Positions 1-8,026 of a stretch of DNA of 64,000 nt are shown in pieces (positions within the stretch are counted from its first letter, which is position 1; the number at the start of each line of letters is the position of its first letter). The DNA is from an uncultured Pseudomonadota bacterium. Lineage in GTDB: Bacteria > Pseudomonadota > Gammaproteobacteria > Burkholderiales > Rhodocyclaceae. The position numbers and the translations under genes are program-made. Location: assembly GCA_903951825.1 (NCBI GenBank), contig CAJBDJ010000049.1:48961-112960 (forward strand), written 5' to 3'. The notes beneath the pieces were generated by a model, which was not told the origin of the DNA, searched no databases, and saw only the letters and a list, made by a program, of their open reading frames with translations.

Positions 1-4
1 AACC

Positions 5-310
5 GTGGTAACGCTAACCAAAGCCGAACTCGCCGATCTGTTGTTTGAACGAGTCGGGCTTAACAAAAGGGAAGCGAAAGACATGGTCGAAGCCTTCTTT
101 GAAGAGATTCGTAACTCACTGGAAACCGGCGATGGCGTCAAGCTGTCAGGCTTTGGAAATTTCCAGTTGCGTGACAAACCGCAGCGCCCCGGGCGTAATC
201 CAAAAACAGGTCAAGAAATCCCGATCACTGCGCGGCGTGTGGTAACTTTTCATGCCAGCCAGAAGCTGAAATCTGACGTTGAACTGGCTTGCGATGGAAC
301 CACTGCTTAA
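5..310 (+). CDS. ihfA: Integration host factor subunit alpha
   Basis: This is the alpha chain of the IHF heterodimer, which bends DNA at specific sites for replication, recombination and transcription. The 101-residue product has the family's usual length and the DNA-binding beta-arm motif GRNPKTG near residue 65, followed by [11 protein letters not shown]. The N-terminus ([13 protein letters not shown]) aligns with the family start, so GTG at position 5 is probably the true start, although the window begins four bases upstream and hides the ribosome binding site. It overlaps the next gene by 17 bp. In many betaproteobacteria the gene follows pheT, which would lie just outside the window (inference). 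Confidence 0.95.
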   Translation: MVTLTKAELADLLFERVGLNKREAKDMVEAFFEEIRNSLETGDGVKLSGFGNFQLRDKPQRPGRNPKTGQEIPITARRVVTFHASQKLKSDVELACDGTTA

Positions 311-671
311 ATCTGTTGGCGACGGGGATTTGCCACCTATTCCGGCAAAGCGCTACTTCACAATTGGTGAAGTAAGTGAGCTTTGTGGTGTCAAGCCGCA
401 TGTCCTGCGTTACTGGGAGCAAGAATTCAACCAGCTCAAGCCCGTCAAGCGTCGAGGCAACCGTCGTTATTACCAGCATCACGAGGTGCTTCTGGTGCGG
501 AGAATTCGAGAGTTGCTCTACAGTCAGGGGTTCACTATCAGTGGTGCGCGTAATCGTCTCGATGAAGGTAAGGCTTTTGAGGAAATGCCACAAGATAAAG
601 CCTCTGTGCCCGCCTCAGCAGGCAACTTGAAGAGCGGCTTGCTATCAGTTATCGAGATGCTTCGTCTGTAA
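294..671 (+). CDS. MerR-family transcriptional regulator
   Basis: A 125-residue protein with a MerR-type winged helix-turn-helix near its N-terminus: [20 protein letters not shown] at about residues 18-37, then WEQEF and a wing with RRGNRRYY. The C-terminal part is short and has no recognisable effector-binding domain or metal-binding Cys pattern, so the signal it senses cannot be named. ATG at 294 was chosen over TTG at 279 because it is the standard codon and keeps a modest overlap with ihfA. Genes of this type regularly follow ihfA in betaproteobacteria. No dedicated promoter is visible, so it is probably cotranscribed with ihfA. Confidence 0.88.
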   Translation: MEPLLKSVGDGDLPPIPAKRYFTIGEVSELCGVKPHVLRYWEQEFNQLKPVKRRGNRRYYQHHEVLLVRRIRELLYSQGFTISGARNRLDEGKAFEEMPQDKASVPASAGNLKSGLLSVIEMLRL

Positions 672-982
672 TATCAGCTGAATCGCAGGAATGTGATTGT
701 TGTTGGCCGCAAAAAATAGTGCATTCAGGTCAATCAGCATCCGATAGTTTCCAAGCATCAGCCTCCCAATCTTTCTAATTTCTCGAGCTGGTTTGATTGA
801 ATTTGCGTCGCTGCTCAACGTTGTACTGGTGAGGATCGCGCATTCTGGTGGCTCGACATGCCCACTACTACAGTGCGCCAGCTAAGCTAGGCACGCCTTG
901 ATGGCAAAGCGCTTAACGAGTCGTCGGTCGGCTGCTGTTTCTCGGGCGCAGCAATCAATGGAGTGGACGCCAACTTTCTTAT
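672..982. other. Intergenic region with no recognisable gene
   Basis: About 310 bp between the MerR-type gene and the tRNA-linked repeat. I find no convincing open reading frame or RNA gene. Short frames on the minus strand give low-quality peptides. Given the adjacent island-type repeat, it may be decayed mobile DNA, but no protein relic could be recognised here. Confidence 0.5.
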
Positions 983-1114
983 CGGTATAAGAATTGCCGT
1001 CAAAATAGGCGAATGGCGACGTACCTCAATGAATCTCTTAGAACAACCAGAAAAATAAAAAGCCCCGTGGATAGGGGCTTTGCGAACTTTATTGAACCTC
1101 TTTGAATGTCTTAA
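983..1114 (-). repeat. 132-bp tRNA-linked repeat, copy A (after tRNA-Leu)
   Basis: This segment lies directly downstream of the CCA end of tRNA-Leu, which is on the minus strand. It aligns without gaps to positions 17046-17177, which lie directly downstream of tRNA-Arg on the plus strand. By hand I count 117 identities in 132 positions. In both places it starts at the first base after CCA and contains an intrinsic terminator. The arrangement resembles the attachment-site-proximal end of tRNA-targeted integrative elements. Confidence 0.85.
1051..1081 (-). terminator. Intrinsic terminator of tRNA-Leu
   Basis: Read on the minus strand, AGCCCC and GGGGCT pair around a 7-base loop (1061-1079) and are followed by a T-rich tract TTTTATTTTT. 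It lies inside repeat copy A and would end the tRNA-Leu transcript. Confidence 0.8.
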
Positions 1115-1199
1115 TGGTGCCCAGGAAGGGACTCGAACCCCCACACCTTGCGGCGGCAGGACCTAAACCTGCTGCGTCTACCAATTTCGCCACCTGGGC
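1115..1199 (-). tRNA. tRNA-Leu (anticodon TAG)
   Basis: An 85-nt class II tRNA with encoded CCA. The acceptor stem GCCCAGG/CCTGGGC is perfect. The anticodon stem GCAGG/CCTGC closes loop TTTAGGT, giving anticodon TAG. A long variable arm, as expected for leucine, and a normal T-loop (TTCGAGT) are present. Confidence 0.97.
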
Positions 1200-1402
1200 A
1201 CTACGGGTTGCCATAGTACCAAAAAATGCAACTTATGCCCGCAATCGGCTTTGTCCAACAGGGTGTACGGCTGGATTGTCGAGGTGATCTATCCAAAATT
1301 ACCTCGGCATTTCTGCATTTGCTGGCGCAGAGTTATTGAACGGAGGAGCGTCAGTTTGGTTTTGTTGCGCCGCACAACGGTGGCCGGGCGTCAGCTTGCT
1401 TC

Positions 1403-2278
1403 GTGATAAACTCTTATTTTCTCAAGCGTTTTATTGATGTGACTCCCGCTAATTTCGATTTTCACTGCCACTCGACTGTTTCTGACGGCTTGTTGCCACC
1501 GCACGCAGTGGCGGAGCGGGCGGCTGCTAATGGTGTTGATTTGTGGTCGCTGACGGATCACGATGATCTCGGCGGGCAGGGAGCCGCCAGAGAGGCTGCG
1601 GAAGCGCTGGGTATGCGATTTGTCAGTGGTGTCGAGATTTCGATCGAATGGAAAGATAGGCCGATACATATCGTCGGGCTGGGTGTGGAGGTGGTGCATC
1701 CGGCTTTGTGCGGCGGCCTCGATGCTTTGCGCTCGGGACGCCTCGAACGCGCCCGGCGGATGGGCGAGGCGCTGGCAGCGATTGGCATCCCCGGAGTTTT
1801 TGACGGTGCGATGCGCTACGTTACCAACCCAAGCCTGATTTCGCGCGCACATTTCGGTCGTTACATGGTTTCCATCGGCATTGCCCGCGATTTGCCGAGT
1901 CTTTTTTTGCATTATCTGACGCCGGGAAAACCAGGCTATGTTGATCATCGTTGGGCGACGCTTGAGGAGGCGGTAGGCTGGATTTCTGCCGCCGGGGGGG
2001 TAGCGGTAGTCGCCCACCCCGGGCGCTACAAAATGTCAGGTGCCGGGATGCGGCGGTTTCTTGATGATTTCAGGGATGTCGGGGGGCAGGGCATTGAAGT
2101 GACCTGCGGCAGTCATTCGCCGGATCATGTCATGCATTTCGCCCGCTTGGCGCGGCATTACGCTTTTCATGCTTCGCGCGGATCGGATTTTCACGGGCCG
2201 CAGGAGAGTTACGTCGATCTGGGTCGGTTGCCGGCGCTGCCCGAAGACCTCAAGCCGGTGTGGCGTTTGGTCATTTGA
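1403..2278 (+). CDS. PHP-domain phosphoesterase (YciV/RNase AM-like)
   Basis: A PHP-family metal-dependent phosphoesterase of 291 residues. Visible metal-site motifs are HCHSTVSDG near residue 20, LTDHDD near 51, the Glu of GVEIS near 79, HPGRY near 203, and GSDFHG near 252. In E. coli the homologue YciV degrades 5'-monophosphorylated RNA, trims 5S rRNA and acts on 3',5'-nucleotides. It sits immediately before a Sua5/YciO-family gene, the same pairing as E. coli yciV-yciO, and they are 4 bp apart. GTG at 1403 gives an N-terminus about 12 residues longer than usual. GTG at 1439 would begin MTPANFDFHCHS and is a good alternative start. Confidence 0.88.
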   Translation: MINSYFLKRFIDVTPANFDFHCHSTVSDGLLPPHAVAERAAANGVDLWSLTDHDDLGGQGAAREAAEALGMRFVSGVEISIEWKDRPIHIVGLGVEVVHPALCGGLDALRSGRLERARRMGEALAAIGIPGVFDGAMRYVTNPSLISRAHFGRYMVSIGIARDLPSLFLHYLTPGKPGYVDHRWATLEEAVGWISAAGGVAVVAHPGRYKMSGAGMRRFLDDFRDVGGQGIEVTCGSHSPDHVMHFARLARHYAFHASRGSDFHGPQESYVDLGRLPALPEDLKPVWRLVI

Positions 2279-2282
2279 GCTG

Positions 2283-2909
2283 ATGGCCCGCGTCGTTAAC
2301 ATCCACCCCGAAACCCCTCAGCCGCGACTGCTGGTTCAGGCTGCCGAGTTTATTCGTCATGGCGCCATCGTTGCGCTGCCAACTGATTCCTGTTATGCCC
2401 TGGGGTGTCATTTGGGCGATAAGGAGGCGCTGGATCGAATCCGGCTGATTCGTCAAATGGATGATCGTCATCATCTGACGCTGATGGTGCGCGACCTCTC
2501 GGAAATTGCCCATTTTGCTCGTGTCGACAACGCCCAGTACCGCTTGCTCAAGGCAACAACGCCGGGCAGCTACACTTTTATTCTTGAAGGAACCAAGGAA
2601 TTGCCGCGCCGTGTGCTGCATCCCAAACGCAAAACCATTGGCTTGCGCGTTCCCGATCATCCGGTGGCGCTGGCCTTGCTCGAAGCTTTGAACGAGCCTT
2701 TGTTGACGACCACGCTGCAATTGCCCGGTGACGATGAGCCGCTGACTGAGGGCTGGGAAATTCAGGATCGCCTTGAAGATCAGCTCGAATTGATTCTCGA
2801 TGCGGGTCATTGCGGCACCGAGCCAACGACCGTCATTGATCTGACCGGCGCCATGCCGGAACTGGTGCGTGCCGGGCGCGGGCTGCTGGCGCCCTTCGGG
2901 CTGGGGTGA
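2283..2909 (+). CDS. YrdC/Sua5/YciO-family protein
   Basis: A 208-residue protein with one YrdC domain filling nearly the whole chain. It carries the family phosphate/nucleotide-binding features IVALPTDSCYALGCH near residue 32, KRKTIGLRVPDHP near 119, and a C-terminal VIDLTG. TsaC/Sua5 members make threonylcarbamoyl-AMP for the t6A modification of ANN-decoding tRNAs. The match to the shorter YciO branch and the neighbouring PHP gene favour YciO, whose role is less certain. The ATG at 2283 follows the upstream stop by 4 bp, suggesting translational coupling. Confidence 0.87.
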   Translation: MARVVNIHPETPQPRLLVQAAEFIRHGAIVALPTDSCYALGCHLGDKEALDRIRLIRQMDDRHHLTLMVRDLSEIAHFARVDNAQYRLLKATTPGSYTFILEGTKELPRRVLHPKRKTIGLRVPDHPVALALLEALNEPLLTTTLQLPGDDEPLTEGWEIQDRLEDQLELILDAGHCGTEPTTVIDLTGAMPELVRAGRGLLAPFGLG

Positions 2910-2915
2910 GTGACG

Positions 2916-3569
2916 ATGTTTGAGAGCCTGATCCAGACGATTGCCGTGGCCGCTCTGCCGGTGATTTTCGCGATTACCTTGCACGAGGCGGCACACGGCT
3001 ATGCCGCCTTGCACTTTGGCGACCCAACCGCCTGGCAGCAAGGGCGAATCAGTCTTAACCCGCTGCGCCACATTGATTTTTTGGGCACCATCGTGATTCC
3101 GGCGGCGATTCTCATTTTCTCTGCCGGCACCTTTCTGTTTGGTTATGCCAAGCCGGTGCCGGTTGATTTCAGTCGTCTGCGTCACCCGAAAAGCGACATG
3201 CTCTGGGTCGCGGCCGCCGGGCCTGCTGCCAACCTGCTGATGGCATTTTTCTGGGCGTTGATGCTCAAGCTGGCGTGGCTGATGCCCAGTCATGTCTTCA
3301 CTTTGCCGCTTTCTGAAATGAGCAAAATCGGTATCGTCATCAATTGTGTCTTGATGGTGCTCAACCTTCTGCCGCTGCCACCGCTCGACGGCGGTCGGAT
3401 TGCCGTCAGCCTCCTGCCGCATCGCCTGTCGTGGAGGTTTGCCCAGCTGGAGCGCTGGGGCTTTCCGATTTTGCTCGTGCTTTTATTCACCGGGATTCTC
3501 GGCGAGATCATGAATCCGCTGGTGAAATTTGCGGCGCGTGCCATTGAATCCATTTTTGGACTGTATTGA
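2916..3569 (+). CDS. Site-2 protease family (M50) membrane metalloprotease
   Basis: A 217-residue polytopic inner-membrane zinc protease. The zinc-binding HEAAH motif lies near residue 24 in the first membrane segment, and NLLPLPPLDGGR near 149 supplies the third ligand (Asp). About five hydrophobic segments are seen and there is no PDZ domain, so it belongs to the short SpoIVFB/YwhC-like group rather than RseP. The substrate is unknown. ATG at 2916 is preferred because the GGGGTGAG upstream has better spacing to it than to GTG at 2910. The gene belongs to a conserved string running into trpS and scpAB. Confidence 0.9.
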   Translation: MFESLIQTIAVAALPVIFAITLHEAAHGYAALHFGDPTAWQQGRISLNPLRHIDFLGTIVIPAAILIFSAGTFLFGYAKPVPVDFSRLRHPKSDMLWVAAAGPAANLLMAFFWALMLKLAWLMPSHVFTLPLSEMSKIGIVINCVLMVLNLLPLPPLDGGRIAVSLLPHRLSWRFAQLERWGFPILLVLLFTGILGEIMNPLVKFAARAIESIFGLY

Positions 3570-3575
3570 TCGACT

Positions 3576-4778
3576 ATGTACGCTGAACGTGTTCTTTCCG
3601 GTATGCGCCCCACCGGCGCCCTTCACCTCGGTCATTACCACGGAGTGCTCAAAAACTGGGTCAAACTCCAGCATGAATACCCGTGCCTGTTCTTTGTCGC
3701 CGACTGGCATGCGCTGACTACCCATTACGACAGCCCGCAGGGTATCGAGCAGGCAACCTGGGACATGGTGATCGACTGGCTGGCGGCTGGTGTCGATCCT
3801 AATCAGGCAACTTTGTTCATTCAGTCACGGGTGCCCGAACATGCCGAACTGCATTTGCTGATGTCGATGATGACGCCGCTTGGCTGGCTGGAACGCGTGC
3901 CGACCTACAAGGATCAGCAGGAAAAGCTCGCCGGCAAGGATCTGACGACTTACGGCTTTCTGGGTTACCCCTTGTTGATGAGCGCCGATATCCTGATCTA
4001 CCGCGCCGACAAGGTGCCGGTTGGTGAAGACCAGATTCCGCATGTCGAATTCACCCGCGAGCTGGCACGCCGTTTCAACCATATGTACGGCCGCGAGCCG
4101 GGTTTCGAGGACAAGGCACGCGAGGCGGTCAAGCGTCTTGGCAGCAAGAAGGCGCGTTTGTACGACGAGTTGCGGGTTCGCTTTCAGCAGGAAGGCGACA
4201 AGGAAGCCATCGAGCAGGCACATGCCATGCTCAACGAAATTCAACATCTTTCGGCGGTTGACCGTGAGCGACTGTTTGGTTTTCTCGAAGGCACCGGCAA
4301 GATGATTCTCGTTGAACCTGGCTATTTGCTGACTGAAGAATCGAAAATGCCCGGTCTGGACGGACACAAGATGTCCAAGTCCTACAACAACACAATTACC
4401 CTGCGCGAAGCAGAAGCGACGGTGGCCAAGAAAATCAGGAGCATGCCGACCGATCCGGCGCGTGCGCGTCGTCACGATCCGGGCGAGCCAAACAAATGCC
4501 CGGTTTGGCAGTTGCATCAGGTTTACTCCGGCGATGCCTGCAAGGAATGGGTACAGCAGGGTTGCCGCAGCGCCGGCATTGGCTGTATCGACTGCAAGCA
4601 GCCGGTAATCGACGGTATCCTGCGCGAGCAGGCGCCGATGCGTGAACGGGCGCAGGTTTATCTCGACGATCCCGCTCTGGTCAAGAACATCATCGCCGAT
4701 GGTTGTGAAAAAGCTCGCGAATATGCTCGCGAAACCATGCGCGATGTGCGCGAAGCGATGGGTCTGGGCTACCGCTGA
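3576..4778 (+). CDS. trpS: Tryptophan--tRNA ligase
   Basis: Class I aminoacyl-tRNA synthetase charging tRNA-Trp. The HIGH-type signature appears as LHLGHYHG near residue 15 and the KMSKS loop as GHKMSKSYNN near residue 267. At 400 residues it is longer than the roughly 330-residue E. coli form. The extra length lies in the central and C-terminal part (including a Cys-containing stretch GCRSAGIGCIDCKQ near 330) and matches the long form I associate with betaproteobacteria. It begins 6 bp after the M50 protease gene and its stop codon overlaps the next start (TGATG), indicating one operon. Confidence 0.96.
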   Translation: MYAERVLSGMRPTGALHLGHYHGVLKNWVKLQHEYPCLFFVADWHALTTHYDSPQGIEQATWDMVIDWLAAGVDPNQATLFIQSRVPEHAELHLLMSMMTPLGWLERVPTYKDQQEKLAGKDLTTYGFLGYPLLMSADILIYRADKVPVGEDQIPHVEFTRELARRFNHMYGREPGFEDKAREAVKRLGSKKARLYDELRVRFQQEGDKEAIEQAHAMLNEIQHLSAVDRERLFGFLEGTGKMILVEPGYLLTEESKMPGLDGHKMSKSYNNTITLREAEATVAKKIRSMPTDPARARRHDPGEPNKCPVWQLHQVYSGDACKEWVQQGCRSAGIGCIDCKQPVIDGILREQAPMRERAQVYLDDPALVKNIIADGCEKAREYARETMRDVREAMGLGYR

Positions 4779-5068
4779 TGTTCGGCATGGACTGGGAATC
4801 CCTGATCTGGATCGGCATCGGTTTTGGCGGTCAGGCGTTGTTCATGATGCGTTTTGTCGTCCAGTGGTGGTCGAGCGAGAAGGCCAAACAGGTGGTCGTA
4901 CCGGTTGCCTTCTGGTACTTCAGCATCCTCGGCGGTGTCGTGTTGACGATTTATGCCATTCATCGCAACGATCCGGTATTCATTTTCGGGCAGGGACTCG
5001 GGCTGATCATTTATTTTCGCAACCTGCATTTGCACTACAAGAGCAAAGGCCGCGCGGCGGCGTTGTGA
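4778..5068 (+). CDS. Small membrane protein, lipid-A-disaccharide synthase N-terminal-like (LAB_N) domain
   Basis: A 96-residue protein with three predicted membrane helices (about residues 9-27, 42-60 and 66-82). It resembles the LAB_N domain: the FxxRFxVQW signature (MRFVVQWWSSE near residue 25), PVAFWYFSILGG, and a GLIIYFRNLHL C-terminus. In other bacteria the domain occurs alone or fused to glycosyltransferases and is thought to act in lipid or glycan carrier metabolism at the inner membrane. No catalytic residue is known to me. Both ends overlap neighbours (trpS stop, scpA start), so it is translationally coupled between them. Confidence 0.85.
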   Translation: MFGMDWESLIWIGIGFGGQALFMMRFVVQWWSSEKAKQVVVPVAFWYFSILGGVVLTIYAIHRNDPVFIFGQGLGLIIYFRNLHLHYKSKGRAAAL

Positions 5069-5907
5069 TGGATCAGACTCTTGTGCTGCCAGAGGCAGAA
5101 TGTTTTATCCCGGTGGCGCGGATTTACGGGGCGGCAATGGAGCATCTGCCGCAGGATCTTTATATTCCACCCGACGCCCTCGAGATCATGCTTGACGCTT
5201 TCGAAGGCCCGCTTGACCTGCTGCTTTACCTGATCCGCAAGGCCAACGTCGATATTCTCGATATCCCGATGGCGCCGCTGACCCGCCAGTATCTCGATTA
5301 CATCGACAGTATGCAGGCAAGCAATCTCGAATTGGCAGCCGAGTATCTGGTGATGGCGGCGATGTTGATTGAAATCAAGTCGCGCATGTTGCTGCCGCGC
5401 AGCAAGGTCGGAACCGGCGACGAGGCTGAAGATCCACGCGCCGAGCTGGTGCGGCGCCTGATGGAATACGAGCAGATGAAAGTTGCCGCTCAAAAGTTGA
5501 ACGAGTTGCCGCAAGCCGAGCGCGAGTTTTACTGGGTTGAGACACTGCTTGAGAAATCGCTCCAGGTGCGCCACCCCGAGGTTTCGATCGCTGATTTGAA
5601 AGACGCCTGGGATGCCATTTTTCGCCAGGCGAGGTTGAACGAGCATCACAAAATCGGTCGCGAGGAGTTGTCGGTGCGCGAACATATGGGCATCATCCTG
5701 CGCCTCCTGCGGGAGCGCGGCGGTTTTGTCCAGTTTGAAACAATTTTCGATCCGCACATGGGGGCGCCCAGCCTCGTTGTACATTTTCTGGCGATGCTCG
5801 AGCTGGCTCGTGAAAAGCTGGTCGAATTTACCCAAACCGAGGCTTTTCAGCCGATCTATGTGAGAGTCCATCAAAGTGGAAGCGAGCCGAGCCAAGAAAG
5901 TGCTTGA
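5068..5907 (+). CDS. scpA: Segregation and condensation protein A
   Basis: Kleisin subunit of the SMC-ScpAB condensin, which bridges SMC heads to compact and segregate chromosomes. In the 279-residue product the N-terminal kleisin motif [19 protein letters not shown] lies near residue 45, followed by [20 protein letters not shown]. The C-terminal winged-helix part includes FETIFDP and [17 protein letters not shown] at 5068 overlaps the previous stop (TGATG). A longer in-frame extension reaches upstream but would overlap trpS and the LAB_N gene and lacks family similarity. The gene overlaps scpB by 32 bp. Confidence 0.95.
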   Translation: MDQTLVLPEAECFIPVARIYGAAMEHLPQDLYIPPDALEIMLDAFEGPLDLLLYLIRKANVDILDIPMAPLTRQYLDYIDSMQASNLELAAEYLVMAAMLIEIKSRMLLPRSKVGTGDEAEDPRAELVRRLMEYEQMKVAAQKLNELPQAEREFYWVETLLEKSLQVRHPEVSIADLKDAWDAIFRQARLNEHHKIGREELSVREHMGIILRLLRERGGFVQFETIFDPHMGAPSLVVHFLAMLELAREKLVEFTQTEAFQPIYVRVHQSGSEPSQESA

Positions 5908-6418
5908 AGCGGCCTTGCTCGCAGCCCGCGAGCCAATGACACCGCTGGCCCTGAGCAAAATGTTCGACCCGGTCTTGTCGACCGATATCCTGCGCAAACT
6001 GCTCGATGAGTTGCGCCAGGAGTCGAGCGAGCGGCCGGTGGAGTTATTACAACTGGCCTCCGGCTGGCGCTTTCGGACACGCGCGGAGTATTTGCCCTAT
6101 CTTGAGCGACTCAACCCGGAAAAGCCGCCGAAATATTCGCGGGCGACGCTTGAAACGCTTGCCATCATTGCCTACCGCCAACCGGTCACGCGCGGCGATA
6201 TCGAGCAAATTCGCGGCGTTGCCGTCAATACCAATGTGGTCAAAACACTTGAAGAGCGAGGCTGGATAGATGTTGTCGGGCATCGCGAAACCCCCGGTCG
6301 GCCAGCACTTTTTGCCACGACCAAACAATTTCTTGATGATCTGGGCATGCGTAGCGTCAGCGAACTGCCGCCTCTCGAACAAATCACTCAGACACTGGAG
6401 CTGAACCATGAAAACTAA
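5876..6418 (+). CDS. scpB: Segregation and condensation protein B
   Basis: Partner of ScpA, a dimeric protein of two winged-helix domains that stabilises the kleisin in the SMC complex. The 180-residue product shows the conserved core [20 protein letters not shown] near residue 98 and [19 protein letters not shown]. The GTG start at 5876 lies inside scpA, and the 3' end overlaps rluB by 11 bp, so expression of the three genes is coupled. The length is typical and nothing is missing. Confidence 0.95.
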   Translation: MEASRAKKVLEAALLAAREPMTPLALSKMFDPVLSTDILRKLLDELRQESSERPVELLQLASGWRFRTRAEYLPYLERLNPEKPPKYSRATLETLAIIAYRQPVTRGDIEQIRGVAVNTNVVKTLEERGWIDVVGHRETPGRPALFATTKQFLDDLGMRSVSELPPLEQITQTLELNHEN

Positions 6419-7439
6419 ACGTACCCCGCTTCGTCAGTCACCGCGATCGCTCGCCCCCGGGCTTGCGAAAAATCGTCCGCAAGACGCTGCCGAGCGCAGC
6501 ACTGTGCCAGTCCGTGGCCGCGTTGCCCGACAAGAAGGTGCCGACGTCGCCAGCGATGCGCCTTCCGCCGCCGTAACCGCCACAAGGTCGCGCCGCGTGC
6601 CCAAGCCGCAAACGGGGCGTGCCAATCGCGGCAGCATCGGGCGCAATGGCAAGCCGATTCTTGAGGCTAAACCGGAGCGCCTGCAAAAAGTGCTGGCTCA
6701 GGCTGGCGTCGGATCGCGCCGCGAAATGGAAGAATGGATTGCCGCCGGCCGCATTACGATCAATGGCATTGTCGCCACCCTCGGTCAGTCGGTGGTTCCC
6801 AGCGACAAGGTCAAGATTGGTGGCCGCCTGATCAATACCCGCTTTGTCAGCACCCGGACGCCGCGCGTCCTGATGTATCACAAACCGGAAGGAGAGATCG
6901 TTTCGCGCGACGACCCCGATGGCCGACCTTCTGTGTTTTCCGCCTTGCCCCGCGTGCGCGGCGGGCGCTGGATCAATGTCGGGCGCCTCGACTTCAATAC
7001 CTCGGGTTTGTTGTTATTTACGACCTCCGGGGAATTGGCCAACAAGTTGATGCATCCCAGTTCCGAACTGGTGCGCGAATACGCCGTTCGGGTACTCGGT
7101 GAGGTGACGCTGGAGGCTCAGCAACAACTGACCAAAGGCATCGAGCTTGAGGACGGCATTGCCAGTTTCTCGCGCTTTGAAGATGGTGGTGGCGAGGGTG
7201 CCAACCACTGGTATCGCGTCGCGCTGTTCGAAGGCCGAAATCGCGAGGTGCGGCGCATGTTCGAGGCAGTGGGCTGCACCGTCAGCCGTCTGATTCGGGT
7301 TCGCTACGGCCCGCTTGGCTTGCCGCCGCAACTCAAGCGTGGCATGACAAAAGAGCTGGCAGAAGAAGAAGTCAAGCTGTTTGTCCGTGAGCTGGAAAAG
7401 TCGATCAAAGCCGCCAAGGCAACTGACGAGAGCTTATAA
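6408..7439 (+). CDS. rluB: 23S rRNA pseudouridine synthase B (RsuA/RluB family)
   Basis: Converts uridine 2605 of 23S rRNA (E. coli numbering) to pseudouridine. After a basic, Ala/Pro/Arg-rich extension of about 85 residues, an S4 RNA-binding domain begins at [20 protein letters not shown]. The catalytic Asp lies in [16 protein letters not shown] near residue 192, and the RsuA-family motif [11 protein letters not shown] near 277. The disordered N-terminal extension makes it 343 residues, longer than E. coli RluB. RluB often carries such a charged tail, though commonly at the C-terminus. The gene starts within scpB and is the last gene of this string. Confidence 0.93.
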   Translation: MKTKRTPLRQSPRSLAPGLAKNRPQDAAERSTVPVRGRVARQEGADVASDAPSAAVTATRSRRVPKPQTGRANRGSIGRNGKPILEAKPERLQKVLAQAGVGSRREMEEWIAAGRITINGIVATLGQSVVPSDKVKIGGRLINTRFVSTRTPRVLMYHKPEGEIVSRDDPDGRPSVFSALPRVRGGRWINVGRLDFNTSGLLLFTTSGELANKLMHPSSELVREYAVRVLGEVTLEAQQQLTKGIELEDGIASFSRFEDGGGEGANHWYRVALFEGRNREVRRMFEAVGCTVSRLIRVRYGPLGLPPQLKRGMTKELAEEEVKLFVRELEKSIKAAKATDESL

Positions 7440-7453
7440 AGACGGCCAGATTC

Positions 7454-7483
7454 ATTTACGGGAGGCAATAAATCCGTTATGAT
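7454..7483 (+). promoter_or_regulatory. Predicted promoter of the rimP-nusA-infB operon
   Basis: A -10 hexamer TATGAT (7478-7483) lies 18 bp from a -35-like TTTACG (7454-7459). This is the only good sigma-70 candidate between rluB and rimP and would give a leader of about 70-75 nt. Confidence 0.5.
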
Positions 7484-7531
7484 TCACGGGTTTGTTCCTC
7501 TCGTCGATTTTGGCGGGGCATTTTTTATCGA

Positions 7532-7557
7532 GGTGGGCGTTTCGCCCATTTTTTATT
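7532..7557 (+). terminator. Leader terminator immediately before rimP (putative attenuator)
   Basis: TGGGCG-TTT-CGCCCA (7534-7548) is followed by TTTTTTATTT. It forms a textbook intrinsic terminator whose T-tract ends about 8 bp before the rimP start. Because a promoter candidate lies upstream and no gene ends here, it probably works as a conditional terminator controlling entry into the operon. Premature terminators ahead of rimP have been described in other proteobacteria (recalled, not checked). Confidence 0.7.
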
Positions 7558-7564
7558 TGTGGCT

Positions 7565-8005
7565 ATGGATTTAAACACGCTGCTTGAAACGACCGTTGTC
7601 GGTCTTGGTTATGAACTCGTCGATGTCGAGATGTCTCCGCGTGGCCGCACGATTCGTGTCTTTATTGACGATCGCAACAAAGCGAGCGGTGTCGATGTTG
7701 AGGACTGCGCCAGGGTTTCCAATCAATTGACGCGACTTTTCGAGGTCGAAAATATCGACTTTGATCGGCTCGAAATTTCCTCTCCGGGGCTCGATCGCGT
7801 GCTTAAGAAAGCGGCCGATTTTGAGCGCTTTGCCGGTCAGGATATTCAGATCAAGCTACGCATTCCGCACGCTGGTCGCCGCAACTTTCAGGGCAAGCTG
7901 CTCGGCATCAAGGATGGCAAGGTTGGTTTGCATCTCGACAAGGATGATGCGGAACTCGAATTTAATAATATCGAAAAGGCACGTCTGGTGCCGCGATTCG
8001 ACTGA
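7565..8005 (+). CDS. rimP: Ribosome maturation factor RimP
   Basis: Needed for maturation of the 30S subunit. The 146-residue product has the N-terminal alpha/beta domain (GYELVDVEMSPRGRTIRVFI), the conserved DVEDCARVS, and the signature LEISSPGLDRVLK near residue 78, then a C-terminal SH3-like domain. The start is either ATG 7565 or GTG 7559. Neither has a clear Shine-Dalgarno sequence, because the region upstream is the T-tract of a terminator hairpin. It leads the rimP-nusA-infB-rbfA-truB operon. Confidence 0.94.
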   Translation: MDLNTLLETTVVGLGYELVDVEMSPRGRTIRVFIDDRNKASGVDVEDCARVSNQLTRLFEVENIDFDRLEISSPGLDRVLKKAADFERFAGQDIQIKLRIPHAGRRNFQGKLLGIKDGKVGLHLDKDDAELEFNNIEKARLVPRFD

Positions 8006-8026
8006 AGGACTAGGAGGTTTTAGCTC

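Noticed and set aside
1102..1287. Plus-strand frame across tRNA-Leu giving RKGLEPPHLAAAGPKPAAST
   Set aside because: It is antisense translation of the tRNA-Leu gene.
4642..5067. In-frame extension of scpA upstream to 4642
   Set aside because: It would overlap trpS and the LAB_N gene, and its sequence is not conserved in ScpA. ATG 5068 gives the normal protein.
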